The notes under the pieces: generated by a model
What the model was told of the DNA's origin: nothing
The model's input: only the letters and a program-made list of their open reading frames with translations
The model's database searches: none
Position numbers and translations under genes: made by a program
Assembly (NCBI GenBank): GCA_032433595.1
Contig: JASWJB010000054.1
Location: 62,001-126,000 of the forward strand
DNA from: Conoideocrella luteorostrata
Taxonomy: Eukaryota; Ascomycota; Sordariomycetes; Hypocreales; Clavicipitaceae
Direction: 5' to 3'
Length of the DNA: 64,000 nt
Shown here: one piece after another, positions 36,180-47,792 of the stretch
Layout: every line of letters begins with the position of its first letter
Numbering within the stretch: the stretch's first letter is position 1

Positions 36180-38868
36180 CTACCATGTTGCGGGCCCAAT
36201 TGGCTCCGTTACATTCTCGATAAACTGCTTCGTACGAGCAGTCTTCAGATAGTCTCTCGTCTCCGAGAATACGGTGTTACCCCACCAGTCGGGGAAACTC
36301 TTGTTGGCCAAGCCGAGACCGAGACCTACAAGCGTGACACAGAAGGCAGTGCCAATATCCAAGGCTCCCGACAAAACGTAGTTGTACTCGGCTGTGTTCA
36401 TAATAGCGTCAGTGTATGTGAAGAATGACCATTATCTGTTCAGGGCAGGGAGGACACTTACTCCACCATCCACCCCATCGTCTCTTGATGAAATAATTGA
36501 AGATGAGCCCCACAAGGACAAACTGCCACAAGTAGTAAAGAGTAGCAGGAGGAATCAGCGAGCCCGCGCCGAAAACGGTCGGCCAGACAATGTATCGGAC
36601 GGGACTGCGTGGCCACTTTCTAGCGATGAGATATTGGATCACAGGTAGCATAAAGCCAATCAGCCAAAAGTAATTCGCCCAGGAGTACAGTCCTCCAGCG
36701 CCGAACACTCGCCGAGGTCCTATGACACCCCAGATGATGCTAGCGTTGTAGAAGGTCCTTGCGTTGGGACAGGTCAGCCCTTGTTTCTGATCCTCGGTAC
36801 AGATGCCCGAAATGTTGCCCATCAGGAAGTTATAGACACAGGTCTGGACAATGGAGAGCCAGATTGCCGCGAATGCTTGCGCCCTGAACATGCTGCGTGG
36901 CGGAACTTTCAAGTAGTGGCCGACTTTCATATCGATCACATATTGGAGGCCATTGGCGGTCAGCATATAGCCCCAGCTCTTGAAAAGCATCATGGCAAGT
37001 GGACGACCGGGGAGCCTAGAGGAGGTCAGTTCAGTTCGGTTCGGTTGGTTAGACGATGCTCTGGTCTGAACGGTTCATGAGAAGACGTACATGTAGCCAA
37101 AAATCATCTCAGTAACAATATTCAGCCCGGTTTGGTTATTGGTAATGGCCTGAACCATGCCGACAGGAACGAAAAACACAACACCAATAACAATGCAAAG
37201 AATGTACGACCACCAAGGAAGGTGGGTGTCCCAACATAGGGCTGCAATTAAGCCACAGGCGAAGCTGCCGGCAAAAATTGCTATAAAGTACCACTCTGGC
37301 GTCTCCTTATACTTGCGCATGAGCTTGAGATGGATATCAGGTTCTTCATACTTCGTGCTCTTGGCGCGATTCCAGACGTCACCGCCGTAAAACAGCACAA
37401 CGTGCATAATTGTGGAAATAAGGGTTGCAAATCCTAGTCCGTACGACAGGGAAAAACTTGGGCTTAGAATAATCGGAGAGTATTCCTTGTATGCCGTTTC
37501 GTTTACGGTGTAATCCGGATTCAAAATCGCGCTGGCCTTGTATTCCTTGGCCCATCGATTCCAATTTTTGTTCGCGCTGATGGGCAGGTACTTGTAGTAG
37601 TCTGGGCCGCCAAAGGCAAGGCCAGCGGTTCCGATGGTGACAATGATCATGCCAAAAGCGACGTTGAAGAGGGAGAAGGCAGGAAACTGAAGAGGACTGG
37701 TGAGGAAGCCGGAGATAATAGCCCAGTCGAAAGAGATGGGCAAGAGTCCCAGGCCGGTGAAACCTCCGAAAAGCTGGTTGACTATAATGCTGTTCGGGGC
37801 AATCCAGGTAGCGAAAGTGAAGTACTGTAGGAATTGAGCGATGACCTGAGGGATCCACTCCCACATGAAGGTGGCACCGGCGATAATGAGGAAGAACCTG
37901 TAACGGCCCATGCTCCAGCCGTTGGTAGTTGCGGGATCGGCTCCCTTGTGATTGTGCAGGGAGTGCATTACCGTAGTCGTGATGAGAGTATTGGGCCACA
38001 CCATGGACGACGGCCAGACAAGGAACCGCCGCGCAACACCCGCAACACCAAGGCCCATTGCCTGCGTTGAAAGAAGAAGCAGAATCTGGAATCCCCACTT
38101 GAAGTGCTGCTCGTAGAAGACCTCCTGGGCTAGGAGAATGTCAATCGCGTAGTTAACAGTACTGCCGGCTGCTGTCATCATTGTAATAATGGTATGCTCC
38201 TTGTAATTGAATGGTCCGGGGTTGAGTAGAATGGTGTGTCCAAACAGCCTGAAGCTCTTGTCGGGGACAACCGCTGCGGCAAAGCACCCCAAACTGTAGG
38301 CTACACTCAGTACTTGAACTTTACATGGGATTTACCGACAGCCTCGGACGTGTGTACTCACGGATAGGCGATCAATTGCACGACGGTCGACTGTATAGAA
38401 ATGGGAGACGTACGCAACGACATGAGAACGTTGGCACCAGCGATGATGGTGCAGAGCATAGCACCGATTATCCATGCCCGCAAAGTGTCGACGGGGAGAT
38501 CCATATCATCCACGGGAGGGACCTATTGAGCCATGGGTTGATTAGATTATTTATTGCCGTCTGGTGCAGGCAGTGAAGTGAGTACACGGCAAAGGGCAAC
38601 CTACAGCTGCCCTGACCTCGGCATAGGGCGAGTTCTCCTGGATTAAAGACTCATCGACGGCAGCTTGCTTCTCGATGTTGCCCGACTCAAGCGCGTTGTC
38701 AATCACCTCGAGCTTGTCCGTGTCGAGATACGGATCCCACTTATGCTGCTTGCGAAAGTTCTTGAGTTCGGCAGTGGCGTTGCCAACTTCGCCAGGCCCA
38801 GCTTCGACGCTGGTTGACGCAGCCGGAGCAGCACTCTGCCGGACGTTGAATCGACCCTTCAGACCCAT
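36180..38868 (-). CDS. Oligopeptide transporter (OPT family, PF03169)
   Basis: Five exons (38605-38868, 38362-38522, 37091-38293, 36462-37015, 36180-36391) join in frame to 797 residues, the usual size of fungal OPTs. The cytoplasmic N-terminus ends with NSPYAEVRAAVPPVDD. Family signatures include NPGPFNYKEHTIITMM and the SSMVWPNTLITTTVMHSLH, GRYRFFLIIAGATFMWEWIP, GLGLLPISFDW and FNYFIKRRWGGWW blocks. About 14-16 membrane helices are expected in the plasma membrane. OPTs take up tetra/pentapeptides, glutathione or metal-peptide chelates with protons. It is not adjacent to the peptide cluster at 53 kb, so any link is speculative. ATG at 38868 precedes MGLKGRFNVRQ. Confidence 0.94.
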
Positions 38869-41800
38869 GGCTGCGCTTCGTGAAAGGGACAATGACAGAT
38901 TGAGCTCGCAGGCCCAGATGCTGTGGGAAATGGAGGGATAGACAGAAAGACAGCAGTGCAAGAGACGCGACTGACGAAGGACGCTGTCCATTTTAAGATC
39001 GTCGGGTGCGAGCCACGGGTGCTCATTATTTCGCTTTGCTCTGTCTTCCCCACGTTGGTTGTCGGTCTTGGCCCAGAGCGGTATCTCCCGAGGCAACCTC
39101 CAGGCCCAGCTCTGCAATCCCGCAACCCGGTCCTTCGCACCCATGTCGATCCTATTGCAAAAGACCCTCTTCGCAAACGGCTCTATAAGCCCAAAAGGGG
39201 TTAGTCTAGCCAATGCATGGTCGCAGCTAGGTATAAGCGTGCGCTCTCCTGCCATTGTTTTATCCTGATAAGGTGCGATGAAGTCGGAGTAAATGAGCGC
39301 ACGATGCCAGCGGGGACAGCAAATGACCATAGCGTAACTAACGCACAGCACTTCATACAAGTCGCCGCTTCCCATGCGCCTCCGATTTTGCCTGCTGCGT
39401 TACGGAGTACTCAATAAATACATCATGCGGAGTGCGAGCGGAGATAAGTCGTCGGCACTTTGAACAGCACTAGCAGAAACAGAAACAGGAACAGAACTAC
39501 TGCCCGTCGGCCATTCTGCCCCAAAATCATCGGCACTCTTGGCCGATACGGCATACTCCGAACGCCACAGGAAGCCAAGCCAGACCCGCTCTTGATCGCA
39601 ATCGGCCCAACCGCCGCCCACCACTCCAAACGGACCAGCCAACAACAAAGGGTGCCACGGTGCCGGTTGTCTGAATGTTTAAAAAAAAAGACTCCATCCT
39701 TCGGCTGAACCCATTTATGGAAGAACTTTGGAGTCAAATCGCGACTTACACCGGACAATGCCTATGTAGCTGCCCTATTCGGCACCCCCTCCTGCATGCC
39801 CGCCAAATTCGCTGTCATGTGTGCACGGTCATGGAACAAACGGACTCCGGGGTCTTTTGCGCGACTACTCGCAGCACCTTTGGAGCCCCAATCATTTGCT
39901 GTTTGAATGACTGCAGCTCAAAGTGTGCAGTGCCTGCCCCCGGGTGACTCGGGCATTTCCTGTCCAAATGGTGGCGGTAACTGTAGAGAAGCGTTGCATC
40001 GAGTGCGAACCATGGGGCAACACCACACCGGCGTCGCGATGTTACCTTGTCACCACAAAATTGAGTGTTGCATCAGCCTTGCTGCTTGCAAGTCAAATGC
40101 ACTTACCCCGCATGAGCAGCCACAAAAAACGAGCAAAGCGGATCAGATTTCATCACAGTTTCGCCTCAAGAAACCGAACCACGTATCCGCGGAGCAACGG
40201 GATAGATAGATAGTGAGTAAGGAAGATGCTCTGAGTCGGCGATTGGTGCCCACGTCTCGACGCCAAAAGGACAAACAGGTGCGGTGGGTACCATCGGAAG
40301 ATCCCCGCCATTGTTACCTCGACGGACCCTGGCAAGCAAAAGTACTTTTGTTTTCGAGCTCTAACGACCAGGCTCTCCATTCAGCTGACAGTATCAGCCG
40401 TGCATTAGTGCGTAGCTGAGCAGCAGCGGAGAAAACGGCGTAAGACGCGTCGGTCAACTTCCAGCATTGGTCGCGCGTTGGTGGTTGTTCGCGTCTAGGG
40501 CAACTAAAGCCCGCGACAGACTCACTATCGCCTGCAGACCCCAGGCCTTTACTGCCTCCAGCCACCATAAGCCGCCTGCAATCACTGCCTGTGACCGCTA
40601 CAACCATTGCTGCTGCCCGCATCCACGGCCCGCTACATCACCTACAATGTCAATGGGATCACCGGAGTCGCCAGTGGCCCCTTTTCATGTGGTTTAGTTG
40701 GCATGCGTCGTATCCACCGTGACAAGCAGCCACTGGGGTATATAACCAGCTAGTCGGACCACTTATTGACCATGGCGCGGACATAATGGTTGCGAACGGG
40801 GATGGAAGAGCACCATCGTATCCAGACCTATTGAAAGGGCATGCCAGCACAAGAGACTACTTACTGCTCAAAGCGCAGATATTGCGGTGGGGGGCCAAGG
40901 TGGACAGACAGCTCTGCGTAAACAAGTACAAGGGAACACCGCCGAGATAATACGGCTGCTCCTTTTCCCAGCCAAAAAGCATGAGGAGCCATTGTGGGAT
41001 CATGCATTCCGCAACGGACATAAATAGGTGCGCCATGAAGTTCAGCTATCAAGCAAAATGAGAGTGCCTCAGGCAAAAGATGTGGGCCTCAAGGGCAGAA
41101 ATAGGATGTGTCACATGTTGGTGTGTAAGCCCTGCTGCTTCAACACGTCACAAAGGTGGCCAGCTTCATCATAGCGTTCGCCTTGTAACAGTTGACGAGT
41201 CAAAATTCGCCCGCAGTAGATGCAAAGCGATTGGAATACAACGTAGTGGTTGCATTTCTTCACTAGTCAGACGGCCGCGCCAGTTTATACACCTAAACCT
41301 TGTAAGAGGAGCATATATTTCATAATTCCTGCTTGAGGCCCATCTTTATATTGGTTATATTAAATACAGACCCCTCCCGAGCACGAGGAAAAACTTCGTT
41401 TGTCGGTAAAGCAGGGTTGTTGCCAGGCGGCGCCCCTCAAGGAATGGCCATAGACGGCGATCTTATTGAGATTTAGTAAATCTGGAAGTCTATCTGATAT
41501 AAACCTTGTCATAGTTTCGTTGTGCAAGTGGTCTATGATGAAGGAAATGTCTTCTGTGCGCACCTAGGGCCTGTTGGTGAGAATGACGTGAGTCCAGGGG
41601 TTTTGCAATCGGTCACTCGCTTCGTTTTAAGATAGGAAAGATCACAGACGTCGAAGCCAATCTGCATGGGGAAATTGATAAGCAATCTCATAGTAGCACA
41701 AATGGCCTTTCCGTATATATTCGCCGTCTGGTATGCGTGTAAGGTGCTATCTTTCCCCACAACAGTCTGTCCGGGCAAGGCCAGACCACCCAAACAGCTC

Positions 41801-42168
41801 TGATCTCAATACCTTATTTTACCAATCTAGGTAAGGAGCAATCGCACAAAACCGGACAATTGTTTTGTATATTGTTGCGTGTTGCGTATGAATCTGACTT
41901 TGGCAAAATGGCTCGAGTCGATGAAACACTTTCAGCAAAGTAACTGTGCGATCTTCAAGCCGAACAACACCGAGACCAGCGTTGCCGCCAGGCCAAATAC
42001 CAGCAGCTCTTATTATTGCATGTCTGCGTGCTCACGCTCATCGTTTACTCTCAGAGCCAGTGCACTGCCGCTCCGGGCTTTCACGGACCACCGGCCCCTG
42101 TTACTCCCACAAAAGTCCGCATGTATTCAGCGCAAGGGCTGTCAAACACGGCGTTACGGCAAATTAAG
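38869..42168. other. Long intergenic stretch, no gene seen
   Basis: 3.3 kb with only short overlapping frames on both strands. It includes the OPT upstream region, a TACGGAGTAC word at 39401-39410 and a short GATA run at about 40200. No transposon ends recognised. Confidence 0.5.
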
Positions 42169-43683
42169 TCATCTAATCAATCCGTATTTGATGTAATCCT
42201 CCCGGACATTTATCTTCTTGAGCAGAGGCTCCACAGGAACAAACCTGCTGATTATCCATCCCAGTGGCGTGTACGACCACAGCTGATTAAGATCTGCTGG
42301 TGCGCTTCGAGCCACATCACGTGGCTGGTTGAGTGTCGCGTGTATAGCTCGTGACTCCTGTCGTAGCTGGAGGTTCATCAGGTATTCGTTCAGAGCACCG
42401 ATGGGCGTATGCTCCCAAATCTTCATAACCGTGTTGATATTCCTATTAGCAATCTTCAGCTTTTCCTCATGTGTCCTAGCTTGGCTAATCTCTTTTGCGA
42501 TGGCAGGGAGACTTTTAATAACATCCTCCAAGTATCCCCGTGGGATTGCGAAGCGAGCCGTAGAGACAAGATCTAGTCCAATTTTTGAAACCGTTGCAAT
42601 AGCCGCGTCGGTGCTGCTGAAGTCAGTCCATCGTTTATCCATAGTCTCGGAAAGAGCTCGCTTTAAAGCCAACTGATAGTCTCTTGCGCTAGCTTCGTCG
42701 TTCTTTATAGATTCAATAATAGGAGCCATAAAATTAACGTCCGTCTCGACGAGAAACTGCATGAAACGACTTTGTGTGATTGCCGTGTTGGCTGGCCGCC
42801 CTTTATTCCTTGGACTCTCGTGACTTTCCTCGCCAGGGCCGTTTGGATTTTTTTGCTGGCTCCCCTCTTCGGTGGGATTTGGTTTTGGCATCGGCTCATC
42901 TTCTATGTATATCCCGGCCGTCGGGTTGCACGCAGCTCTTTTTCTCTTCCATAGACAGCCAGGAGATGTTGCTGAGATGAAATTATCGTTTTTAATTCTT
43001 TTAGCTTCGCTGAAAGGTTTGTCTGCTTTCATTTCGTATGCATAGGCGATACTTGAGCCTGGCACAGCACCCGCAACGGCAAACTCCTGGTTCATCGCGA
43101 CGGCGGGATTTTTTTCAGGATCGAAGAGACCAGGGACCCAGAAGCCACGAGGTACGTCTGTGTGGGCAATGACATAGACATATCCAATTTTATTATTATC
43201 AGCGGGTCGACCAAAAGCATACTTTTGAGCCGCGAAGTGGGACCGGGTAAGTGATACGAGTCCGGAGGGTGTTTGAAAACTCAGGTGGCTGATTAGATTG
43301 GTGTTGGTTCCTAATGGTTGAAAGCCATGCTTAAATACTTCAGACGGTGGCCGAGAGTCGCCTCGGAAAAAGACGCCAGTCCTGCCTCCGAATGGCACGG
43401 GGTGCTTGGAGGCTTCTTCGGCAAACGACAGGAAAATTTTCCTCGGATTTTGTCGTTTAGAGACTTTGAGGTGATCATCAGATGTGGCTAGTTCGTGGGT
43501 ATTTCTTTCTTCAGAATTATCGTCAATGATGCTGAAGACTGTCTCGCCGAACAGCGTTGGGCTGATGTCTAGAGCATCGGTGATATTGCTGGGCAACTTG
43601 TTTGCTATAGTTTGCGCTTGCCCAATCTGCGCCAATGCCATTGACCATCCTGCCAGCAGTGCAAGTAGCTGATAGGTCACCAT
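42169..43683 (-). CDS. Secreted ADP-ribosyltransferase, heat-labile enterotoxin A-chain family
   Basis: Single exon, 504 residues from ATG 43683 (context GCCATGG). The N-terminus is a signal peptide (MVTYQLLALLAGWSMALAQ). The catalytic domain covers about residues 90-260: the NAD-binding Arg in VFFRGDSRPPSEVF, an STS-like segment (TPSGLVSLTRS), and the catalytic-Glu region reading AMNQEFAVAG. In bacterial relatives this last motif is Glu-x-Glu; here the first position is Asn, so activity is uncertain. A Lys-Arg-rich linker (LWKRKRAACNP) with Cys residues could be a processing site. The C-terminal 230 residues are helical and of unknown role. Such proteins are common in insect- and plant-associated fungi and may be effectors. 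Confidence 0.88.
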   Translation of the reverse strand: MVTYQLLALLAGWSMALAQIGQAQTIANKLPSNITDALDISPTLFGETVFSIIDDNSEERNTHELATSDDHLKVSKRQNPRKIFLSFAEEASKHPVPFGGRTGVFFRGDSRPPSEVFKHGFQPLGTNTNLISHLSFQTPSGLVSLTRSHFAAQKYAFGRPADNNKIGYVYVIAHTDVPRGFWVPGLFDPEKNPAVAMNQEFAVAGAVPGSSIAYAYEMKADKPFSEAKRIKNDNFISATSPGCLWKRKRAACNPTAGIYIEDEPMPKPNPTEEGSQQKNPNGPGEESHESPRNKGRPANTAITQSRFMQFLVETDVNFMAPIIESIKNDEASARDYQLALKRALSETMDKRWTDFSSTDAAIATVSKIGLDLVSTARFAIPRGYLEDVIKSLPAIAKEISQARTHEEKLKIANRNINTVMKIWEHTPIGALNEYLMNLQLRQESRAIHATLNQPRDVARSAPADLNQLWSYTPLGWIISRFVPVEPLLKKINVREDYIKYGLIR

Positions 43684-45650
43684 GGCTTTTGTGTGGCGCT
43701 GCGCGAAAAAAAAAAAAAAAAGTGAAGAGCTGTGTCTAAGTAAGACTCGCCACGGTGCGGGTGCTTCGAGTGATGGAAGTAAAGCTACTGGGTATCTCGT
43801 GGCAGTTATATCTTGCTGTCTAGCTAGACCTGCGCCAACGCATGAATAATGTCCAACAATGCCAAGTGCCACAAAATATATTGCACACATTTGTAGTTCT
43901 TCTATGCGTGTATTAAAACGGTCTTGGCTCATGTAAAAGACATCCACACCATGACTAAATCCATTGGCATTTCAGACATGAAGAACAGCTGCAAATATTG
44001 TAGTGCATAATCAATGGTTATTACGAGTCAATTGCAGACATAACTTTTACAGCGCGAGTCACGCGCCGCCCACTCGGGCGACAATCACGCTGCCACCTGA
44101 TGGGCACCTTGGTGTCTGCGGTCGGGTGTAACGCAGTTTCAGCTGAAACTTAGAATGCGGTTTTAATTTTACGTCTCCTGCATGACTAATTATGGACTAC
44201 TCTCTTGTGCAGTGAATGCTCATGGAATGGGGCTTGCAATTAGAGCTTGCTCGATGCTTGTCAGAGACCACCACCTGTGAGGGCATTCAATGATCCCCGC
44301 GGAGCCGTGGAGCTAGTGATGCACCTAAGCCTACTGGAGGGAGAGTATCATGCAGCTAGTAAAGTCTTCGCTGCGGGGTAGCGAAGAGCATAAGTAGGGA
44401 GGCGAGGACTAAATCTTTACCGTCAACAATAGAGTGCTACCTTGCTGCTACAAGGTAACGAATACATCAGGAGTCTTGTTGTTCATCACTCTGCTATATC
44501 AGACCCCAGTCGTGACAATGCTGATGCTACCATTGATGTGCCATTTCGTATACTGCTTGAGTAGGTCTATCACCATTACGTTGATGCCAATAGCTAAACA
44601 GCATTTTTAATTGGATAAAGAATGTTGCCATCCAAATATTTTGATCCAATGCTGTCATTGTCCCAAATTGACTCAAGATGTCGATAATGGTCTATGGCAA
44701 AGATTTATCTCTGCCGGGGAGCCTTGCAAAGCAACAATTGTCCAGACCAGAAAAATCCGATGGGAACAGCGATAGCTAGTGCCCGTGGCCGTAAGAGGCG
44801 ACGTCTCCACAGTACAAAATTAGCAGGATAGATCCTAAGCTCGAGAAGTCTTGGCTCGAATAATGAAGAGGTTTTACAATAGTGTAGTTGCGCTGTTCCC
44901 AAGAGCCGTAATTATTATGTCTTGAACGTTATTTGACATTTAATTGTTGGTCAGAGTTCTTCGCGACTGGAGATGAGTCCACGAGTGACGGTCAAAAGCA
45001 AACACAAGGGTCCGCTCTTCTTGGGCCGCCAAATCCAACAGACGCTCAGCATGAATTCCCATCCAAACGCTTCGCAGCCACAACCTTCATTATTTGCATA
45101 GTAGCAAGTAAGCGTAGTGTCTTGACAGCCGCGACGTATTACACCATTCAAGTTGTTTCGACCGATATTTTGAGTCCATCTACGGAGTATGCATGAGGAT
45201 CGGAGCGGCGGACTCGGGTTCGGCTTGACGCACGAGTCCACGCAATGCGGCTGGCGGCCCGCTGTAAACATGCGCTGCGCTGCGATTGGATGCACAAAAT
45301 ATATGCTGGATGAAGCTCGCGCTTCGGCTTTTGGCAGCGGCCCAGACATGTCGTCATCTTTGCGTACCATGCGCAGGCGCTGCTGACGGGCTTGACAATC
45401 CTAATTCGTCCCAAAACCACCAAAGCTGGAGAGGAGTGACGGGATGGCGAGGCTCGAACCTCGCTCCTCGGCTGCAGTTTCGCTCCGACTCAGGTGATAA
45501 TACTTACCCTTGGAATGTGTCAATCTCGAGTATTTATACGGAGGCGCTTTCCATCACCAGAAGCTAGTATGCACCACGAATCGCCGTCCTATCTGTCACA
45601 AACAAGCAACTAATTTGCTCTCAAAGAGCCCCTCTTAAAAGCTTCCTGCC
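43684..45650. other. Intergenic, no gene seen
   Basis: Begins with a 15-16 bp A run (about 43706-43721) in the toxin-family gene's upstream region. A tRNA-T-arm-like word at about 45448 was examined and rejected. No supported ORF. Confidence 0.5.
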
Positions 45651-46898
45651 ATGGCCCAGCCCATTTCGTACCACGCTCAGAGTTCCGTCTCCAACCCAAA
45701 GTCTTTTCCGTTTCACAGATCGGTCAGAGCGACCTGGGAAGAGAAATGGAAATTCTTGGCGCACAAGGGCCTGTACCCGTTTTCGGATGGTAATGGCCAA
45801 GATTTCGACAGAGTGTTCGAGAAGTTAATAGAGGACAGCGGTGACGACCCGGCGGTTTTCTTCGACCCTGACAAATATGCAAAGCCCTTCTTCCCCGTCG
45901 GCGAGGACCTCGTCAATGAAGCCAAGAAGGCCGAAGAGGCTGGCGACAGAGACAGGGCCAGAGACCTCTTCCTTCGCGCCGGCGCGGTGTATCGCATTGC
46001 TCGCTTTCCCATTATTCGCTCGCCGCTCGGTCAGAAAGCCTGGGAGCTGGGCAAGGAGGCCTACCTCCATGCATCGCCCTATCTTGCTTCTCCCATCCAC
46101 GAGGTGTCGATACCTCATACACACGCTTCCTTAGAAGCGGGCGAATCAGATTCTGCCCAGATTGGAGCCTTTCTCCGATTTCCAGAGGGAAACAAACCGG
46201 ATAACGGCTGGCCGCTGGTGCTTTTTATCAGCGGTCTAGATGCATATCGCACCGACCACTCCTCCGGTCCGGCGGGCAAGCTTTACAGTCACCTGCAACA
46301 CGGGCAGGCAGTGTTGATCGTAGATATCCCTGGCACGGCGGACAGTCCAGCTGCGCGAAATGACCCTGAGTCTCCCGATCGACTCTGGTCCAGCGTTCTC
46401 GACTGGGTCGAGGAGCACAAGGGACATTATAACATTGACACCAGCCGAATTGCGGCACGAGGCATCAGCACCGGAGGTTACTACGCAATGCGCATTGCGC
46501 ACACTCACGCCGACAGGCTCGTCGCCGTCGTTGCGCAGGGCGGTGGCAGCCATCACATGTTTGACCTTGAATGGATTCAAGCGCAAAATCACATGGAATA
46601 TCCCTTTGCTCTAGCCGATGCCCTCGCATATAAGTTTGGGTATGGGGATGTTGAGAGTTATGCGAACAGTAACCCGAGGGCACGCTTTAGCCTTCTGGAG
46701 ACTGGCATTCTCAACAGACAGTCGGCTCGACTCTTTTTGGTGAATGGAATGGAGGACAGTATATTTCCAATTGAAGATAGCTTGTTGCCGCTACAGTACG
46801 GCCGGGTCAAAGATGCCAGATTCGTACCTGGCCGGGGACACATGGGTGCGCCGGAAAGCGAGTTTATCATACGAGACTGGCTTCTGAGTATCTTATAA
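45651..46898 (+). CDS. Ayg1-like alpha/beta hydrolase (FrsA/DUF1100-type)
   Basis: Single exon, 415 residues, close to the roughly 400 of fungal Ayg1 proteins. A helical N-terminal cap (about 1-170) precedes the hydrolase core, with oxyanion region LVLFISGLDAY, nucleophile elbow ARGISTGGYYAMR, acid in VNGMEDSIFP and His in VPGRGHMGAP. Ayg1 of Aspergillus fumigatus shortens a heptaketide naphthopyrone in DHN-melanin synthesis; other members are C-C hydrolases or acyl transferases acting on polyketides. No intact non-reducing PKS is in the window to supply such a substrate; the nearest is the dead fragment at 28 kb. ATG context GCCATGG is strong. Confidence 0.85.
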   Translation: MAQPISYHAQSSVSNPKSFPFHRSVRATWEEKWKFLAHKGLYPFSDGNGQDFDRVFEKLIEDSGDDPAVFFDPDKYAKPFFPVGEDLVNEAKKAEEAGDRDRARDLFLRAGAVYRIARFPIIRSPLGQKAWELGKEAYLHASPYLASPIHEVSIPHTHASLEAGESDSAQIGAFLRFPEGNKPDNGWPLVLFISGLDAYRTDHSSGPAGKLYSHLQHGQAVLIVDIPGTADSPAARNDPESPDRLWSSVLDWVEEHKGHYNIDTSRIAARGISTGGYYAMRIAHTHADRLVAVVAQGGGSHHMFDLEWIQAQNHMEYPFALADALAYKFGYGDVESYANSNPRARFSLLETGILNRQSARLFLVNGMEDSIFPIEDSLLPLQYGRVKDARFVPGRGHMGAPESEFIIRDWLLSIL

Positions 46899-47792
46899 GT
46901 GCTCGGAAGGTCAAATGTTAATAGTGCGGCTTGTTGGTTTTGGTGTATTTAGCGCAATATTTCCTCTTGGACTAAGAAAATTGGTTCACACACGACATTC
47001 ACATCATCAGAGGTCCCATAAAGTTAGTCAATGCCCATTTCGGTCATTTGCCTGTTGGCCCAGACACCTAAATCACGGAAAACATTTCCGGGTTGTTTCC
47101 TTCCCCAATCCCTGAATGTAAAACTCAAGCAACGCGCGTCTTTTCCCGCCTTAATTGCGTACTCATATGTGGGTATGTGTTTGAACAAAGGCTGGAGGAA
47201 CCCAGACGTTGTTTATGCAGCTTCCGTGGTACCACACCATCGTCATCCATCCTTGTTGCTGTAAGGGCAGCGTCTTCGTCACCAGATGGACGGATATAAC
47301 CGCCATCAGTGGACCGGACAAGATGGCTGGCACGATGCATCCTGTCTCCCAAGGGTAAGTGTGAATTACAGATTGAGGAGCATATGTAGGCAATGTGTCT
47401 TAAACTTTCTTTTGAGCTTGGTCAAGATCAAACCACACATTATGTCCTCTTCAGCTCTTTCGAGCACATATAAGCGACGACCTGCAATATTTTGGCGTCC
47501 AAAGAAACTCGAACAGTCTGGCAGGATTGAGTTTGGTGCCATCAACGAACGGGTCTGGGTGTTTCCCCCAGTCTCTTTCCCCAAATCTGTACTTTTATGT
47601 TCGGGTTGTTCAGTGGTGCAAGTAAGGCTCTCAACAACTTTTTCTCAATTTCATTGTCGCGCTATGCCCACTTGGTTTTAATACGAGTGGCGCATTTAAA
47701 TCTTGAGCGGACTGCTTGAGGACCAGTCTGATATAATTTACCTAGAACACCATTTGATTCACGAGTATTCGGATACGTAAAACACACCTTTC
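46899..47792. other. Intergenic, no gene seen
   Basis: Convergent spacer with no supported ORF. Confidence 0.5.

Noticed and set aside
37379..38098. 239-residue open frame on the minus strand
   Set aside because: It overlaps the long OPT exon in another frame and has no domain; it is a shadow of the transporter gene.
45445..45480. tRNA-like T arm on the minus strand (GAGGTTCGAGCCTC with a possible acceptor end)
   Set aside because: The stem is 6 bp with a 6-base loop, and no matching 5' acceptor strand, D arm or anticodon arm can be found in the preceding 80 bases.
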